A stretch of DNA of 64,000 bases from Phycisphaeraceae bacterium (GTDB taxonomy: Bacteria; Planctomycetota; Phycisphaerae; Phycisphaerales; UBA1924): contig JAHBXD010000005.1 in assembly GCA_019636695.1 (NCBI GenBank), positions 124,001 to 188,000 of the forward strand, given 5' to 3'. The notes beneath the pieces were generated by a model. It saw only the letters and a list, made by a program, of their open reading frames with translations, was not told the DNA's origin and did not search any database. Made by a program: the position numbers and the translations under genes. Within the stretch, counting starts at the first letter, position 1, and each line of letters opens with the position of its first letter. Positions 8,544 to 18,702 of the stretch are shown piece after piece.

Positions 8544-10016
8544 TCACGATCCTGCCTCACCTGGACCGATCTCCCCGAGATCGATCACAGCCCCGGTCGG
8601 GAAATACACATCCACATTCAGCACCCCGGGTCGCACCATCGTCAGCACCAGGCTCGTCCGCCCGAGCAGCGCTGCCGTCAGCAGGTCGCCTCGGCTCGGC
8701 CCGGCCACATCTCGGAAGCGTCTCGGTTGTACGTGAAAATGAAAATACGCCAGCGCTGTGCCCGTCTCATCGAGCATTTCACGCGAGGCGATAAAACGCT
8801 CATCCCCGGCGCGCTCTCCCGGCCGAGGCGGATACAGCCTGATCGTCGGGGCCCCTTGTGGATCGGCAAACAGGGCGCCGCCGTACTCCGTCGAAACATC
8901 GCGCCGATCAAGATCGGCAAACTTGAGAAACTCACGCACCGCAGCGCCTTGCCTCATCGCGTCATCCACCACAAGAATCGATAACAGGTCACCCCAGCCC
9001 AGTTCATTGACCCAGTCGCGAACGCGCTCACGATTCGGCCCCCGCCGATGAATCTGATCGATCGATCGCACGTGAATCGTCCGGCCCGCCTGCCGACGCT
9101 CAACTTCCGCATACAACGCCGAACGAGGCGCATCAAACCACGGACCGCCTCGTGCCAGCCGCACCGGCTCAAGATGCCGCATCTCAAGCCCCGCTCGATG
9201 CATCGGGGAAAGCAACGCCACCGCCTCGCGCACTTCACCAAGCCACGCCCGTCCTGCCTGTTCACGCCAAACCCCCTCGGCCCACACCAACTCCTCCCCG
9301 GTCCGAGGCAGCACCCCCGTATCGTGCACAAACGCCCGAACTGCGCCGCCGAAGACCTCCTTGTTGATCTCCTGGTCTGCCCAAGCCCGTCGCGCTTCTC
9401 CCCCCGGATCAGTCCTCGCCAGAAGATTCCACGCATCGATCCGCGCACGCCGCCGCAGATCAAGTCCCGGTGGCTCGTCCGGCTCACGCGCACCCGGGTC
9501 GGTCAACACACCTAACGCGATTTCGGTCAAACTCCGCCCGGGATGCAACTGCGTAAGCGTCTTGGCCTCGACCCGGTTGCCGTCATCAACATCCGGAACC
9601 GAGAGTGATAAGCCCCGAACCAGCCCCGGAGTCATCTCAATCCACCTGCGCGCAAGCGTCAGCGAGCACAACTCCACCATCACCTCGTGATTCGATTCAT
9701 GCGGCAGTGACAGCCTGACCAAACGCTTCAACGCTGCATCCGCGGCAGGCTCCGACGCCATGCTCCGCACCGCCGCAATCCGCACTTCGGCGGGCATCCC
9801 GGGAGTCCAGAAAAGCTCACTCGCTTTCGCTGTAGCGACCTTGACGTCACTTTCCGATGCCCACCCTCGCTCGACACCCGCCGCACGTACTCGGGGCGGT
9901 TGCCCACGGTTCGCCGCGACCATCCACCCATCGACCGGACCGGATGGTGACGACGAACACCCCGCCAGACCACCAACCAACACAACAGCAAAATAGATCG
10001 CGCGGCAGCGGCTCAT
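8544..10016 (-). CDS. Putative lipoprotein, unknown family
   Basis: The protein has 490 residues. The start at 10016 is chosen because it directly precedes a lipoprotein signal with lipobox LAGC (Cys20); the open frame extends further upstream but into the divergent nifU-like gene. No catalytic motif is recognised. The middle is charged and helical, with a short HEAT-like stretch (AEVRIAAVRSMAS). It runs divergently from the NifU-type gene with 88 bases between the starts, and M48 follows on the same strand. A periplasmic or outer-membrane role next to the protease is inference. Confidence 0.7.
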   Translation of the reverse strand: MSRCRAIYFAVVLVGGLAGCSSSPSGPVDGWMVAANRGQPPRVRAAGVERGWASESDVKVATAKASELFWTPGMPAEVRIAAVRSMASEPAADAALKRLVRLSLPHESNHEVMVELCSLTLARRWIEMTPGLVRGLSLSVPDVDDGNRVEAKTLTQLHPGRSLTEIALGVLTDPGAREPDEPPGLDLRRRARIDAWNLLARTDPGGEARRAWADQEINKEVFGGAVRAFVHDTGVLPRTGEELVWAEGVWREQAGRAWLGEVREAVALLSPMHRAGLEMRHLEPVRLARGGPWFDAPRSALYAEVERRQAGRTIHVRSIDQIHRRGPNRERVRDWVNELGWGDLLSILVVDDAMRQGAAVREFLKFADLDRRDVSTEYGGALFADPQGAPTIRLYPPRPGERAGDERFIASREMLDETGTALAYFHFHVQPRRFRDVAGPSRGDLLTAALLGRTSLVLTMVRPGVLNVDVYFPTGAVIDLGEIGPGEAGS

Positions 10017-10104
10017 CCATCCACTGTAGAAACTCTCTGAGCCGGGTTCGCTTTGCGGGTGGTACCCAGACTGGAACTGTTCTAAACTCATTGCGGAGTT
10101 CACA

Positions 10105-10368
10105 ATGCCCCAGACTGCCCCAAGCACCCTAGACCCAGGGGAAACCCGGGCAAAAATCGAGAAGGTCATTGAACTGATCCGTCCGGCTGTCCAAGCGGAC
10201 GGAGGCGACCTTGAATTCGTCGATATCACACCGACTGGCATCGTCCGCATCCGGTTTCACGGCGCGTGTGTCGGTTGCCCTTCCAGCACCATCACGCTTC
10301 AGACGGGCATCGAGCGAAACCTGAAGGCCCACGTTCCCGGCATCATGGGCGTTGAGGCGGTCGAGTGA
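10105..10368 (+). CDS. NifU C-terminal (Nfu-type) iron-sulfur scaffold
   Basis: The protein has 87 residues, the size of a stand-alone Nfu domain. It carries IRPAVQADGGDLEFVDI and the CxxC pair Cys55-Cys58 (GACVGCPSS), which bridges a 4Fe-4S cluster between two subunits for delivery to target enzymes. No isc or suf genes are near. The start is the first ATG after the divergent promoter gap at 10017-10104. Confidence 0.92.
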   Translation: MPQTAPSTLDPGETRAKIEKVIELIRPAVQADGGDLEFVDITPTGIVRIRFHGACVGCPSSTITLQTGIERNLKAHVPGIMGVEAVE

Positions 10369-10610
10369 GCCGACGCGAGGCGCCTGGTGTTTCCCCCAGT
10401 TTCAACCGACCAGGGGGTGTGTAGATCCCAGCCTCATCGCGAGTGATCTGTGCATGGCTTGTGCGTAGTTCCGAGTTGACCCCCGTTTTCGGGGATTCCT
10501 GATCTCGGGTGCACATTTCCCTTGGCCTGTCGGTTGCGCTTCGGTAGACTCATCCCCGGTGGATTCTTCGGTGGGTGGGTGGTGTTGCCGAACCAGGATG
10601 GGAGGCGCAG

Positions 10611-10841
10611 ATGCTTGTCATTACGAGGCGTGAGGGCGAGGAGGTCGTCATCGGCGACCCCCGAAAGCCCATTGGCGTGGTCCGCATTGCGTCGGTCCGC
10701 GGCGAGCGCGTCCGCGTTGCCTTCGACTTCCCTCGAGAAGTCGAAATTCATCGGCGCGAAGTTGCCGAGCAGATCGTCGGTGAAGCGCCCCCCGATGTGG
10801 TCGGGCGCATCAACCCGGCGCAGGCTGTTCCCGGCCGCTGA
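10611..10841 (+). CDS. csrA: Carbon storage regulator CsrA
   Basis: The protein has 76 residues. It opens with MLVITRREGEEVVIGD and continues with the five-strand CsrA pattern up to REVEIHRREV. CsrA binds GGA motifs in leader RNAs and blocks or stabilises messages. The ATG at 10611 follows GGGAGG; codons upstream in the same frame do not belong to the family. The 242-base leader contains several GGA motifs and one overlaps the ribosome site, so autoregulation is possible. It converges on gdhA with 33 bases between; AGCCTG/CAGGCT just after the stop can form a short hairpin without a T run. Confidence 0.93.
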   Translation: MLVITRREGEEVVIGDPRKPIGVVRIASVRGERVRVAFDFPREVEIHRREVAEQIVGEAPPDVVGRINPAQAVPGR

Positions 10842-10874
10842 GCCTGCCGCAGGCTTCACGCTGACCCGGCAGCG

Positions 10875-12131
10875 CTACCGCGCGCTGAACCACTCCTTCG
10901 TCCCCATGCTCTCATGGGCTTCGGCCAACCGGTCGAGCGCGTGGGCATATGCGGCGGTCCGCATCGGGATCTTGCGCTGTTCTGCAAAGTCTGCAACAGT
11001 GTTGAACTCGGCAACCATGCGTTCGCGCAGACGCTCGTGCACAAGCTCAACCGGCCAATACCACCCGGCCAGGTTCTGGCACCATTCAAAGTAACTCACG
11101 GTCACCCCGCCCGAGTTCGCCAGAATATCCGGCACTACCGTCACGCCTCGCTGGTGAAGCACCGCATCCGCATCGGCGGTCGTCGGCCCGTTGGCCAGTT
11201 CAATGACCGCCTTGGCCTTGACGTTCGCAGCATTCGCGCCGGTCAGTTGGTTCTCGAGTGCGGCCGGCACAAGCACATCGACATCCAGCTCCAGAATCTC
11301 GGCATTCGAGATCACCTTCCCCACGGCCTTGGTCACGCTCCCCTGTCGATCTTTGACGTCGATCAAGGCATCCACCGTGAATCCTTCAGGGTTGTAGATG
11401 CCGCCCTTGCTGTCGCTCGCCGCCACGATGCGATATCCGCTCGCTTCGGCGAGCTTGGCAAAGTGCTGCCCGGCATTGCCGAACCCCTGGATGGCGATCG
11501 TCGTCTTGCCGGCATCCCACCCGCGCCGTCTCGCCAGTTCAAGCATCTGGTAAAATCCGCCCCGCCCGGTGGCATCATCGCGCCCCAGACTTCCCCCCAA
11601 GGCGATCGGCTTGCCCGTGATCACCGCCGGCGTACGCCGACCCGTGATCAACGAATACTCGTCCATCATCCAGGCCATGATCGTCGCGTTGGTATAGACA
11701 TCCGGCGCGGGCACATCCTGCTCCGGCCCCACGATCGGGGCGATCGCGCGCATATACGCCCGGCTCAGCCTCTCAAGCTCCAGACGCGAGAGCGAACGCG
11801 GATCGACGATGATGCCCCCCTTGCCGCCGCCATAAGGCAGACCCGCCACCGCACACTTGAAAGTCATCCAGAATGCCAGTGCGCGCACTTCGCCCGCGGA
11901 AACGTCGGGGTGATAGCGAATACCGCCTTTGGCCGGCCCACGCGTGTCGTCATACTGACACCGATATCCCGTAAACGTCCGCAGCGATCCATCATCCATC
12001 CGAATGGAGAGGCTGACCTCCAGAAAACGCCGGGCATGCCGCAGCCGCTCCACCGTTTCCGGTGCGGCCTTGGAATGCTCCGCCGCGAGGTCAAGACGCT
12101 TGAGGGCTTCCGCGAAGATGTCTGTGCTCAT
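10875..12131 (-). CDS. gdhA: Glutamate dehydrogenase (Glu/Leu/Phe/Val family)
   Basis: The protein has 418 residues, normal for the hexameric short form. Catalytic Lys104 lies in PYGGGKGG, Lys92 in MTFKCAVA, and VPAPDVYTN and the nucleotide-binding IQGFGNAGQHF follow. It interconverts glutamate and 2-oxoglutarate plus ammonia. The ATG at 12131 is the start that gives the family's usual N-terminus; an upstream extension of the frame would overlap the divergent transporter gene. Whether it prefers NAD or NADP cannot be settled by eye. Confidence 0.93.
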   Translation of the reverse strand: MSTDIFAEALKRLDLAAEHSKAAPETVERLRHARRFLEVSLSIRMDDGSLRTFTGYRCQYDDTRGPAKGGIRYHPDVSAGEVRALAFWMTFKCAVAGLPYGGGKGGIIVDPRSLSRLELERLSRAYMRAIAPIVGPEQDVPAPDVYTNATIMAWMMDEYSLITGRRTPAVITGKPIALGGSLGRDDATGRGGFYQMLELARRRGWDAGKTTIAIQGFGNAGQHFAKLAEASGYRIVAASDSKGGIYNPEGFTVDALIDVKDRQGSVTKAVGKVISNAEILELDVDVLVPAALENQLTGANAANVKAKAVIELANGPTTADADAVLHQRGVTVVPDILANSGGVTVSYFEWCQNLAGWYWPVELVHERLRERMVAEFNTVADFAEQRKIPMRTAAYAHALDRLAEAHESMGTKEWFSAR

Positions 12132-12197
12132 GCGCCTTAGCCTACCGCGCCGGGCTTTGCTCGTGGGCATCCCCCCGCTGCCTTCCGGCCGGTACGC

Positions 12198-13532
12198 TTG
12201 GTCCCACCTTCCCCGGAGCACCCCCTGCTGCGCCGTCTCAACCCATTTCGAAACTTGCCCAATGCCCGCGAAGTCTGGGCGTGGAGTATGTACGACCTGG
12301 CGAACCAGTCCTTTACACTCATCGTCATCACCCTGTTTTTCGCTCGGTATGTCCGCGAGCACGTCGCCCCCACCCCGGAGACGGGCGACGCCGTCTGGGG
12401 CCTGATGTACGGCGTCAGCATGGCCATTGTCGTTGTGCTCAGCCCCATTGCCGGCGTTCTGGCCGACCACCGCGCCTGGAAACTTCGGTTGCTCCTCATC
12501 ACCGGGGCAATCTGTTCCGCGCTCACGTGCATGTTGGGGCTGATCGGCCCCGGCCAACTACTGCTGGCGTGGATGCTCTTCCTCCCGGCGAGCATCGCGT
12601 ATAACCTCGGCGAAAACTTCCTTGCATCCTTCCTGCCCCAGATCTCGACCCCTCGCACCATCGGCAGGATTTCCGGCCTCGGATGGGCCATGGGCTACGC
12701 CGGCGCCTTGGGCCTCTTGGTCATCACGGTCGTGGTCGTCACCCTCTTCAAACTCAACACTCCCGCCGACTGGAAACCCCTCTTTATCATCGCAGGACTC
12801 TGGTTCCTCCTCGGCGCTCTGCCGACCGCTTTCATCCTGCGCGAAGACCGCTCGATCACCGTCCTCCGCCCGCAGACCTCCCTGCTGCGCCTCGCCCACG
12901 AGCGCATCGTCAACGCCTTGATCGATGTCCGCCGATATCGCGCTTTGGCCACCTTTCTCGTCGTCTTCTTCATCTACAGCATGGGCACCACCATCATCAT
13001 CGCCTTCGCCGGAATCCTCGCGAAAGATGTCTTTGGCTTCGATGCCCTCAAACTCACCCTCTTCATGCTCCAGATCACCATCACCGCGGGCGGCGCGGCA
13101 CTTCTGAGCGCCCGATACCAAGACCGTCTCGGCCATCGCCGAACCGTACGAATCTTCCTCTGCGTCTGGACGATCAGCACCTGCGGCATCGCCGGGCTGA
13201 ACATGCTCTCGACCCCCCCCGAATGGCTGTTCTGGGTGCTGGCGAACGGCGTCGGCTTCGGCCTTGGCGGATTGGGCACCGCCAGCCGAGCGCTCGTGGG
13301 CGCTTTCACCCCGCCGCACCGCACTGCCGAGTTCTTCGGCCTCTGGGGAATGGTCTTCAAAACCTCCGCCGCTGTCGGCCCGCCGGTCTTCGGTGTGCTC
13401 AAGTCGCAGGTCGGCACCACCGAAGCCCTCTGGATGCTCGCCGGAGTCTTCGCCCTCGGCCTCCTTCTCATCAGCGCCGTCAACGAAGCCTCAGGCATCG
13501 CCGCCGCGCGCTCAACTCCCGACGCGGCGTAG
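12198..13532 (+). CDS. UMF1-type major facilitator transporter
   Basis: The protein has about 444 residues with roughly twelve membrane helices. WSMYDLANQSF at the first helix is the signature of the UMF1 (Atg22-like) branch of MFS. No ATG lies before that helix; the TTG at 12198 is the most plausible start, but it has no good ribosome site, so the exact N-terminus is uncertain. It is divergent from gdhA with 66 bases between. The substrate is unknown. TrpB follows after 9 bases, so the two may share a transcript. Confidence 0.85.
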   Translation: MVPPSPEHPLLRRLNPFRNLPNAREVWAWSMYDLANQSFTLIVITLFFARYVREHVAPTPETGDAVWGLMYGVSMAIVVVLSPIAGVLADHRAWKLRLLLITGAICSALTCMLGLIGPGQLLLAWMLFLPASIAYNLGENFLASFLPQISTPRTIGRISGLGWAMGYAGALGLLVITVVVVTLFKLNTPADWKPLFIIAGLWFLLGALPTAFILREDRSITVLRPQTSLLRLAHERIVNALIDVRRYRALATFLVVFFIYSMGTTIIIAFAGILAKDVFGFDALKLTLFMLQITITAGGAALLSARYQDRLGHRRTVRIFLCVWTISTCGIAGLNMLSTPPEWLFWVLANGVGFGLGGLGTASRALVGAFTPPHRTAEFFGLWGMVFKTSAAVGPPVFGVLKSQVGTTEALWMLAGVFALGLLLISAVNEASGIAAARSTPDAA

Positions 13533-13541
13533 ACTGCACCC

Positions 13542-14858
13542 ATGGCGCATGTCAGCCCCGAATCCGTCGATGGAATCCCCCCGAAACCCGCTCCGCCTCC
13601 ACCCCTCTCGGCCGCCCCAGACGAGAACGGTCGATTCGGCGCCTACGGCGGCAGCACAGTCCCCGAAACACTCGTTCCCGCCCTCCAGAACCTCGAATCG
13701 TCTTACCTCGCCGCCACCGGCGATCGACGCTTCTGGGATGAACTTCGCACGCTGCTCGGCAGTTATGTCGGCCGGCCGACGCCCCTCTACGAAGCCACCC
13801 GCCTGACCCGCTTTGTCCGCTCGCGTAATCCCAAGAATCGCGGCGCAACCATCTGGCTCAAACGCGAAGACCTCGCCCACACCGGCTCGCACCATATCAA
13901 CAACGCCCTCGGCCAGGCCCTTCTGGCGAAACGCATGGGGAAACAACGCATCATCGCCGAAACCGCCGCAGGTCAGCACGGCGTCGCCGCGGCGACCGCC
14001 GCCGCCCACTTCGGCCTCGCATGCGAAATCTACATGGGCGCCGAAGATGCTCGACGCCAGCAAAGCAATGTCGCCCGAATGGAAATGCTCGGCGCCCGCG
14101 TCGTGCAAATCGATTCCGGCTCGCGCACCCTCAACGATGCCTTAACCCAGGCCCTCCGCGACTGGACAGACTCGCACGGCTCCACGCACTTCCTCGTCGG
14201 GTCGGTCGTCGGGCCGCATCCCTATCCCGCCATCGTGCGCGACTTTCAAAGCATCATCGGGCGTGAAACCAAGGGCCAGGCCCTCCGCGCCTTCGGCAGG
14301 CTCCCGCACGCCATCGTCGCAAGCGTCGGCGGCGGCTCCAACGCTGCGGGCATGTTCTACCCCTTCATCGACGAAGCCCAAGTGCGGCTGATCGGCGTCG
14401 AAGCCGGAGGCGAAGGCGACCGGCCCGGCGCACACGCTGCGTCACTCGCCCGGGGCGTGCCCGGCGAACTCCACGGGACATACACCTACGTGCTTCAGGA
14501 TGCCGACGGCCGCACGAGCCGAACGCACTCGTGTTCGGCGGGGCTTGATTTTCCCGCCGTCGGTCCCGAACTCGCCTACTGGAAGGACGCCGGACGCCTC
14601 ACCTCCACCATCGCCACCGATCAACAGGCGATCGATGCCTTCTCACTGCTCACACGGGCCGAGGGCATCCTTCCCGCACTTGAAACCGCACACGCCCTGG
14701 CCGAAGCCCTGCGCCTCGCCGGAGAAATGGACGCTGAACACCACCTTGTCGTCTGCCTCTCGGGTCGCGGCGAGAAAGACATCGAAGAATTCGCGCGTCT
14801 CACGCAGGTGCCTCGATCAACCGACCAGGCTTTGCACACACAGAACTCGACGGGCTGA
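13542..14858 (+). CDS. trpB: Tryptophan synthase beta-like protein with PLP lysine replaced by histidine
   Basis: The protein has 438 residues and aligns by eye with TrpB throughout: [22 protein letters not shown] (catalytic Glu), [13 protein letters not shown], the phosphate loop [21 protein letters not shown] and LSGRGEKD. TrpB condenses indole and serine using PLP bound to a lysine in the motif HKxN. Here the motif reads TGSHHINN: codon 118 at 13893-13895 is CAT, His, where Lys is expected. The change needs at least two base substitutions and the rest of the active site is intact. No trpA or other trp gene is nearby. It may be a catalytically altered paralogue, or a binding or structural protein. 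An N-terminal Pro-rich extension of ~30 residues is unusual. Confidence 0.9.
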   Translation: MAHVSPESVDGIPPKPAPPPPLSAAPDENGRFGAYGGSTVPETLVPALQNLESSYLAATGDRRFWDELRTLLGSYVGRPTPLYEATRLTRFVRSRNPKNRGATIWLKREDLAHTGSHHINNALGQALLAKRMGKQRIIAETAAGQHGVAAATAAAHFGLACEIYMGAEDARRQQSNVARMEMLGARVVQIDSGSRTLNDALTQALRDWTDSHGSTHFLVGSVVGPHPYPAIVRDFQSIIGRETKGQALRAFGRLPHAIVASVGGGSNAAGMFYPFIDEAQVRLIGVEAGGEGDRPGAHAASLARGVPGELHGTYTYVLQDADGRTSRTHSCSAGLDFPAVGPELAYWKDAGRLTSTIATDQQAIDAFSLLTRAEGILPALETAHALAEALRLAGEMDAEHHLVVCLSGRGEKDIEEFARLTQVPRSTDQALHTQNSTG

Positions 14859-15065
14859 TGTCCATCCACACCTCCCCGCGCGTCTCGCTTGGTCTACGCA
14901 CTGATCTTTGTGCACCGCTCGTCGTGCCCATCGCACACAGAACAATCCTGGCCCTGAAATCCCATGCTTCCTGCACGAGCGTCCGTTGCACAATCGTGCA
15001 CTGCAGACGTCACCGGTACGCCCGCTTGGACGTGCAACTCATCCCGAACCGCGTTCCGCTCAGCC

Positions 15066-17102
15066 CTATCCGCCCGTGCTCACCGCTTCACCCGGCGGCA
15101 GCCACAAACGGTCGAATCGTTCAAACCCCAGCCTTGCACGCAACGAGACATACTTCTCCCACTGCGCCGGCGTCATCGCAAACCGAAACTGCCGCTCAAA
15201 CGCCCGCATCATCCGCGGAGCGAGCGGTTCATCGATGATCAACTCGATCGCGCGCAGCCACGCATCAGCGCTCGCCGCCAGACGCATCGCCTCGCCCGCG
15301 CGACCCTCCATCACAAGGGCCATCGCCTTGGTGTCGGCAAGCGGCCCGGCTTCCAGCATCGCCGGGCTGTCCTTCAGCGGGTCAAGCGCGGCAAGCGCTG
15401 CCTGCGACCGCCGCAACTCCAGGCGGAGTTTCGCCAGTTCGATCAACGCAAGCGTCCGCTCGCGCACCGCATCGGCGTTCTCACCGTCGATCCTTCGGCG
15501 CTGCACCACCGACAACGCCGATTCACGCAGAACAAGCGGCACAACCTCATCAACCGCAAAGGCAAGCAGCGAAGCCGTATCAATCCGCTCCGCGATCAAG
15601 GTCATCGACTGCGCCTGCGAAGAAGATGTCCCACCGCCCACCATCGCGATCGCCCGCAATCCCGCAAGCGTCGGACGATGGTCACGCACCGCGCGCGAAG
15701 CCGTGTTGTACAACGCCGGATCTCGCGACGCCGCCGCCAGCAATACATCCACGAAATCCGCGCTCTGCCCCAGCACCTCCGCCGTCGCCAGTCGAACCGG
15801 CGCTTCAGGATGATGCAGCAAGCCCACGAGCCGCTCACGATCCGATTCTTCCCCCAGTTCAAGTGTCAGCACAAGCCCGGGGCCGCGCAGATCCTCTGCC
15901 CGACGCGACCGCAACGCCCGCAGTATCCGCGGACGGTCCACTTCAAGATCAAGCACCCCTGCGCGCAACATCGCCAGGCATGCATCCGCTGCCGCCGCCG
16001 TCGTCAAAGGATCCTCTTCCAGCCAGAACAACACCGGCGCACGCGCCTCGGCCACCGGCCACCGACGCACCGCGGCCATCAGCGCATCGGCCACTCGCGG
16101 ATCTTCTTCCCGCTCGAGCGCGGCAAGCACGGCCCCACCCGCATCCGGCGGCGCCAACTGGTTCAGTAACCGTGCGGCCTCGGCCCGAATCGTCGCCCGA
16201 GGATGACGAAGCAGCGTCATCGCCGCCGCGCCAACCTCATCTTTCGGCGGATTCCCGGTCGCGATCTCCTGCCGCACAAGGTCAAACCCCAACCGTCGAA
16301 TATCCTCCACATCATCCAGAAGAAACGATGCCAGCAGCCGTGATCGGTCATCGGGCTTCGCCGAAAGCCAGATCGTCCGGCTCGATTCCACCAGGCGCTG
16401 CGCAAGGTTCTGACGCTCGCGCCTGATCGAATCAATCCGCCCCGCCAGCGAACGCACCAACGACTGCTCCCACTCCAGCGGAGACAGCGTGATCGCCTCG
16501 AAATACCAATCCCACCAGGCGCTGCTGTCCGTTCCCAGATCCACGCGCCCAGTCAGCCTGATCAACGCGGCGTATGCCGCTTCTCGAACAGGCGCGGGCC
16601 GATCGTCCCGAGTAAACGTCACAAGAATCTGTGCGGCCGAACGAGTGCGAAATGACCCGAGCGCGGCCATCGCCTCGATCTGCTCATCCGGCCGAGCCAT
16701 GTACGTCGCCGCGACCGCTGCCTGAAACAATTCCTCCGGCGCAGAGGCCCGCCTCGCCAAGGCCCGCAGCACCGCCATCCGCGGACCCGAAGAACCATTC
16801 GAACGCACCAACGCTCGCGTCAACGCTTCACGAACACCATCCTCGGCAACACGATCGAGCAGCCGATCCGCCGCGGCGTCTCGCTCCGCCCGCGAAACCC
16901 CGGGGTCTTCCAAGGCGATCAGGTCGTCGGCGGGTCCACGCTCTGGCTGCGCAACATCACGCGCCAAAATCCCCGGCAACCTCGGGCGGCCATCCGATAC
17001 CCCACACAGGACAAGACCGGTAACCGCCAGCGCGCACCCAAGCACCCCCCTGGAAAGGGGGATAAGGGGCCTCGGGATGCGTCCAGATCGCGGCACGGGC
17101 AA
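15066..17102 (-). CDS. Secreted or anchored HEAT-repeat protein
   Basis: The protein has about 678 residues if it starts at the TTG at 17102; a GTG at 17096 is equally possible. Both put a hydrophobic signal segment (GVLGCALAVTGLVLCGV) near the N-terminus, whereas the longer open frame runs into the divergent TPR gene. Most of the chain consists of helical repeats of ~30-35 residues (for example HPRATIRAEAARLLNQL and HHPEAPVRLATAEVLGQ) typical of HEAT proteins, which serve as protein-binding scaffolds. No enzymatic motif is seen. Confidence 0.72.
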   Translation of the reverse strand: MPVPRSGRIPRPLIPLSRGVLGCALAVTGLVLCGVSDGRPRLPGILARDVAQPERGPADDLIALEDPGVSRAERDAAADRLLDRVAEDGVREALTRALVRSNGSSGPRMAVLRALARRASAPEELFQAAVAATYMARPDEQIEAMAALGSFRTRSAAQILVTFTRDDRPAPVREAAYAALIRLTGRVDLGTDSSAWWDWYFEAITLSPLEWEQSLVRSLAGRIDSIRRERQNLAQRLVESSRTIWLSAKPDDRSRLLASFLLDDVEDIRRLGFDLVRQEIATGNPPKDEVGAAAMTLLRHPRATIRAEAARLLNQLAPPDAGGAVLAALEREEDPRVADALMAAVRRWPVAEARAPVLFWLEEDPLTTAAAADACLAMLRAGVLDLEVDRPRILRALRSRRAEDLRGPGLVLTLELGEESDRERLVGLLHHPEAPVRLATAEVLGQSADFVDVLLAAASRDPALYNTASRAVRDHRPTLAGLRAIAMVGGGTSSSQAQSMTLIAERIDTASLLAFAVDEVVPLVLRESALSVVQRRRIDGENADAVRERTLALIELAKLRLELRRSQAALAALDPLKDSPAMLEAGPLADTKAMALVMEGRAGEAMRLAASADAWLRAIELIIDEPLAPRMMRAFERQFRFAMTPAQWEKYVSLRARLGFERFDRLWLPPGEAVSTGG

Positions 17103-17195
17103 TGCTAAGGGGTTGCGCGATTGAAGTCGTGGGCCGGAACGAGTAGTATCGGCGCGGCGGCGGAGGCACTTGCAGGCCCTCACGGGCGGTAGACC

Positions 17196-18575
17196 ATGAG
17201 CGAATGGCACGAAGCCGAAAAATTCGTCGACCGAGCGCACGAGTTCTATGAACTCGGCCGCTGGGACGAAGCCGAGGCTGAACTCCGCAAGGCGTTGGCT
17301 CGCAATCCCTATCAGGCCGAGTGGCACTTCAACCTAGGGCTTACCCTCGAAGCCGCCGGTCGCAACCGCGACGCAGTGGAAGCGTTTTCAAGCGCCTTCG
17401 AACTCTCTGACGAAGACCCCCAGGCGGCCCTGCTCGCCGGCGTCAATGCCCTCCGGGCTGATGAGCCGAAACTCGGCCTCTCGTGGCTCGACCGGGCCGA
17501 AAAACTCGACCCTGCATCCACCGCGCCCTTCGTCCACCGCATCGACGCCTACCGCCGCTTGGCCGATCACGAACAAGCCGAAACTATGTTCTATCTCGGC
17601 CAGCAGGTCGACGCCGAAGATCCCGAGTTGTACGCCGCGATGGCCGAATCATTGCTCGACCGGCGCGAGTTCGAGCGTGCTATCTGGTGCCTGCGCGAGG
17701 CCGCCCGTCTCGATCCGGCCATGCCGCGCGTCCGCGCTCGTCTGGCCGATTCCTACCGTGCCACGGGAAGGCTTGAGCGTGCCCGGCAACTCTACTTGCG
17801 CGAACTGCGCGACAACCCGGGCGACATTGAAACCCTGCTCGATCTCGGCTGCCTGCTCGCCGACATGAATCGACTGATGGAAGCGTCGGAAAAATTCCGC
17901 CGCGTCCTCGAAATCGAACCCGACAACCGCGATGCGCAGTTCTACCTCGGTGACCTTGCCGAACGCGCTGGCCACACCCAGCAGGCCCTGAGGCAATACG
18001 AGGTCGTCCTACGTCTCGACCCGAATTATCCAGAAGCCCGCCGTCGTGTCGCGGGGTTGATCCTCAATCGCGCGCAAGGCGATGATCTGGCCCTCGTGCA
18101 TCGGCTCCTCCGCATGGAACTGCGCGATGCCGATCAGCGTCCACACGCCTACGACGAGCAGGATATCGACCAACTCGCACGCCTCTTGCTCGATTCGGGC
18201 CTCGCTGAAGAAGCCGAGCGGCTGTACACCCAGCTCGCGACGCGGCGCCCGACCGAAGCACGCTATTCGCATCTCCGCTCCGTCGCCTTGCTCGAAGCAG
18301 GCAAGATCGACGAAGGCATCTCCGCCGCACGCTGTGCGCTGGCCATCGCGCCGCGCCTCATCCCCGCGATGCACAATCTCGCCCTCGCCTATCTCAGCCG
18401 CGGGCAGTGGCTCCGCGCCCGCTACTGGGTGCGCCAGGGGCTGGCTGTCGATCGTGAAGATGCCCCGCTCCGTCGGCTGCGAACCCGCCTGCGCCTCCGT
18501 GCCGTGGCCGACCTCACCCGCTGGACGCTCCGCCTCGGTCGGCGCCCTCGCACCCACAAGCCGCGCCCTGCCTGA
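17196..18575 (+). CDS. Tetratricopeptide-repeat protein
   Basis: The protein has 459 residues built of consecutive 34-residue TPR units from residue ~5 to ~430 (for example YELGRWDEAEAELRKALARN and LEIEPDNRDAQFYLGDLAER). There is no signal peptide, so it is probably cytoplasmic. The tail is Arg-rich and basic (LRLGRRPRTHKPRP), which could contact nucleic acid or membrane, but this is not established. It is divergent from the HEAT-repeat gene and shares a ~93-base promoter gap with it. Confidence 0.85.
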   Translation: MSEWHEAEKFVDRAHEFYELGRWDEAEAELRKALARNPYQAEWHFNLGLTLEAAGRNRDAVEAFSSAFELSDEDPQAALLAGVNALRADEPKLGLSWLDRAEKLDPASTAPFVHRIDAYRRLADHEQAETMFYLGQQVDAEDPELYAAMAESLLDRREFERAIWCLREAARLDPAMPRVRARLADSYRATGRLERARQLYLRELRDNPGDIETLLDLGCLLADMNRLMEASEKFRRVLEIEPDNRDAQFYLGDLAERAGHTQQALRQYEVVLRLDPNYPEARRRVAGLILNRAQGDDLALVHRLLRMELRDADQRPHAYDEQDIDQLARLLLDSGLAEEAERLYTQLATRRPTEARYSHLRSVALLEAGKIDEGISAARCALAIAPRLIPAMHNLALAYLSRGQWLRARYWVRQGLAVDREDAPLRRLRTRLRLRAVADLTRWTLRLGRRPRTHKPRPA

Positions 18576-18702
18576 ATCACGCATGGCCACGTGCACGCAC
18601 CACGCGGCACGCGCTGCGTAATCTGCTCTCTCGTTGCACATTTCCCCCCGTGCTCGCATGGCGAACGCCACGCAACGCCGCTTTCACGCCCAGGAGCCTT
18701 CA

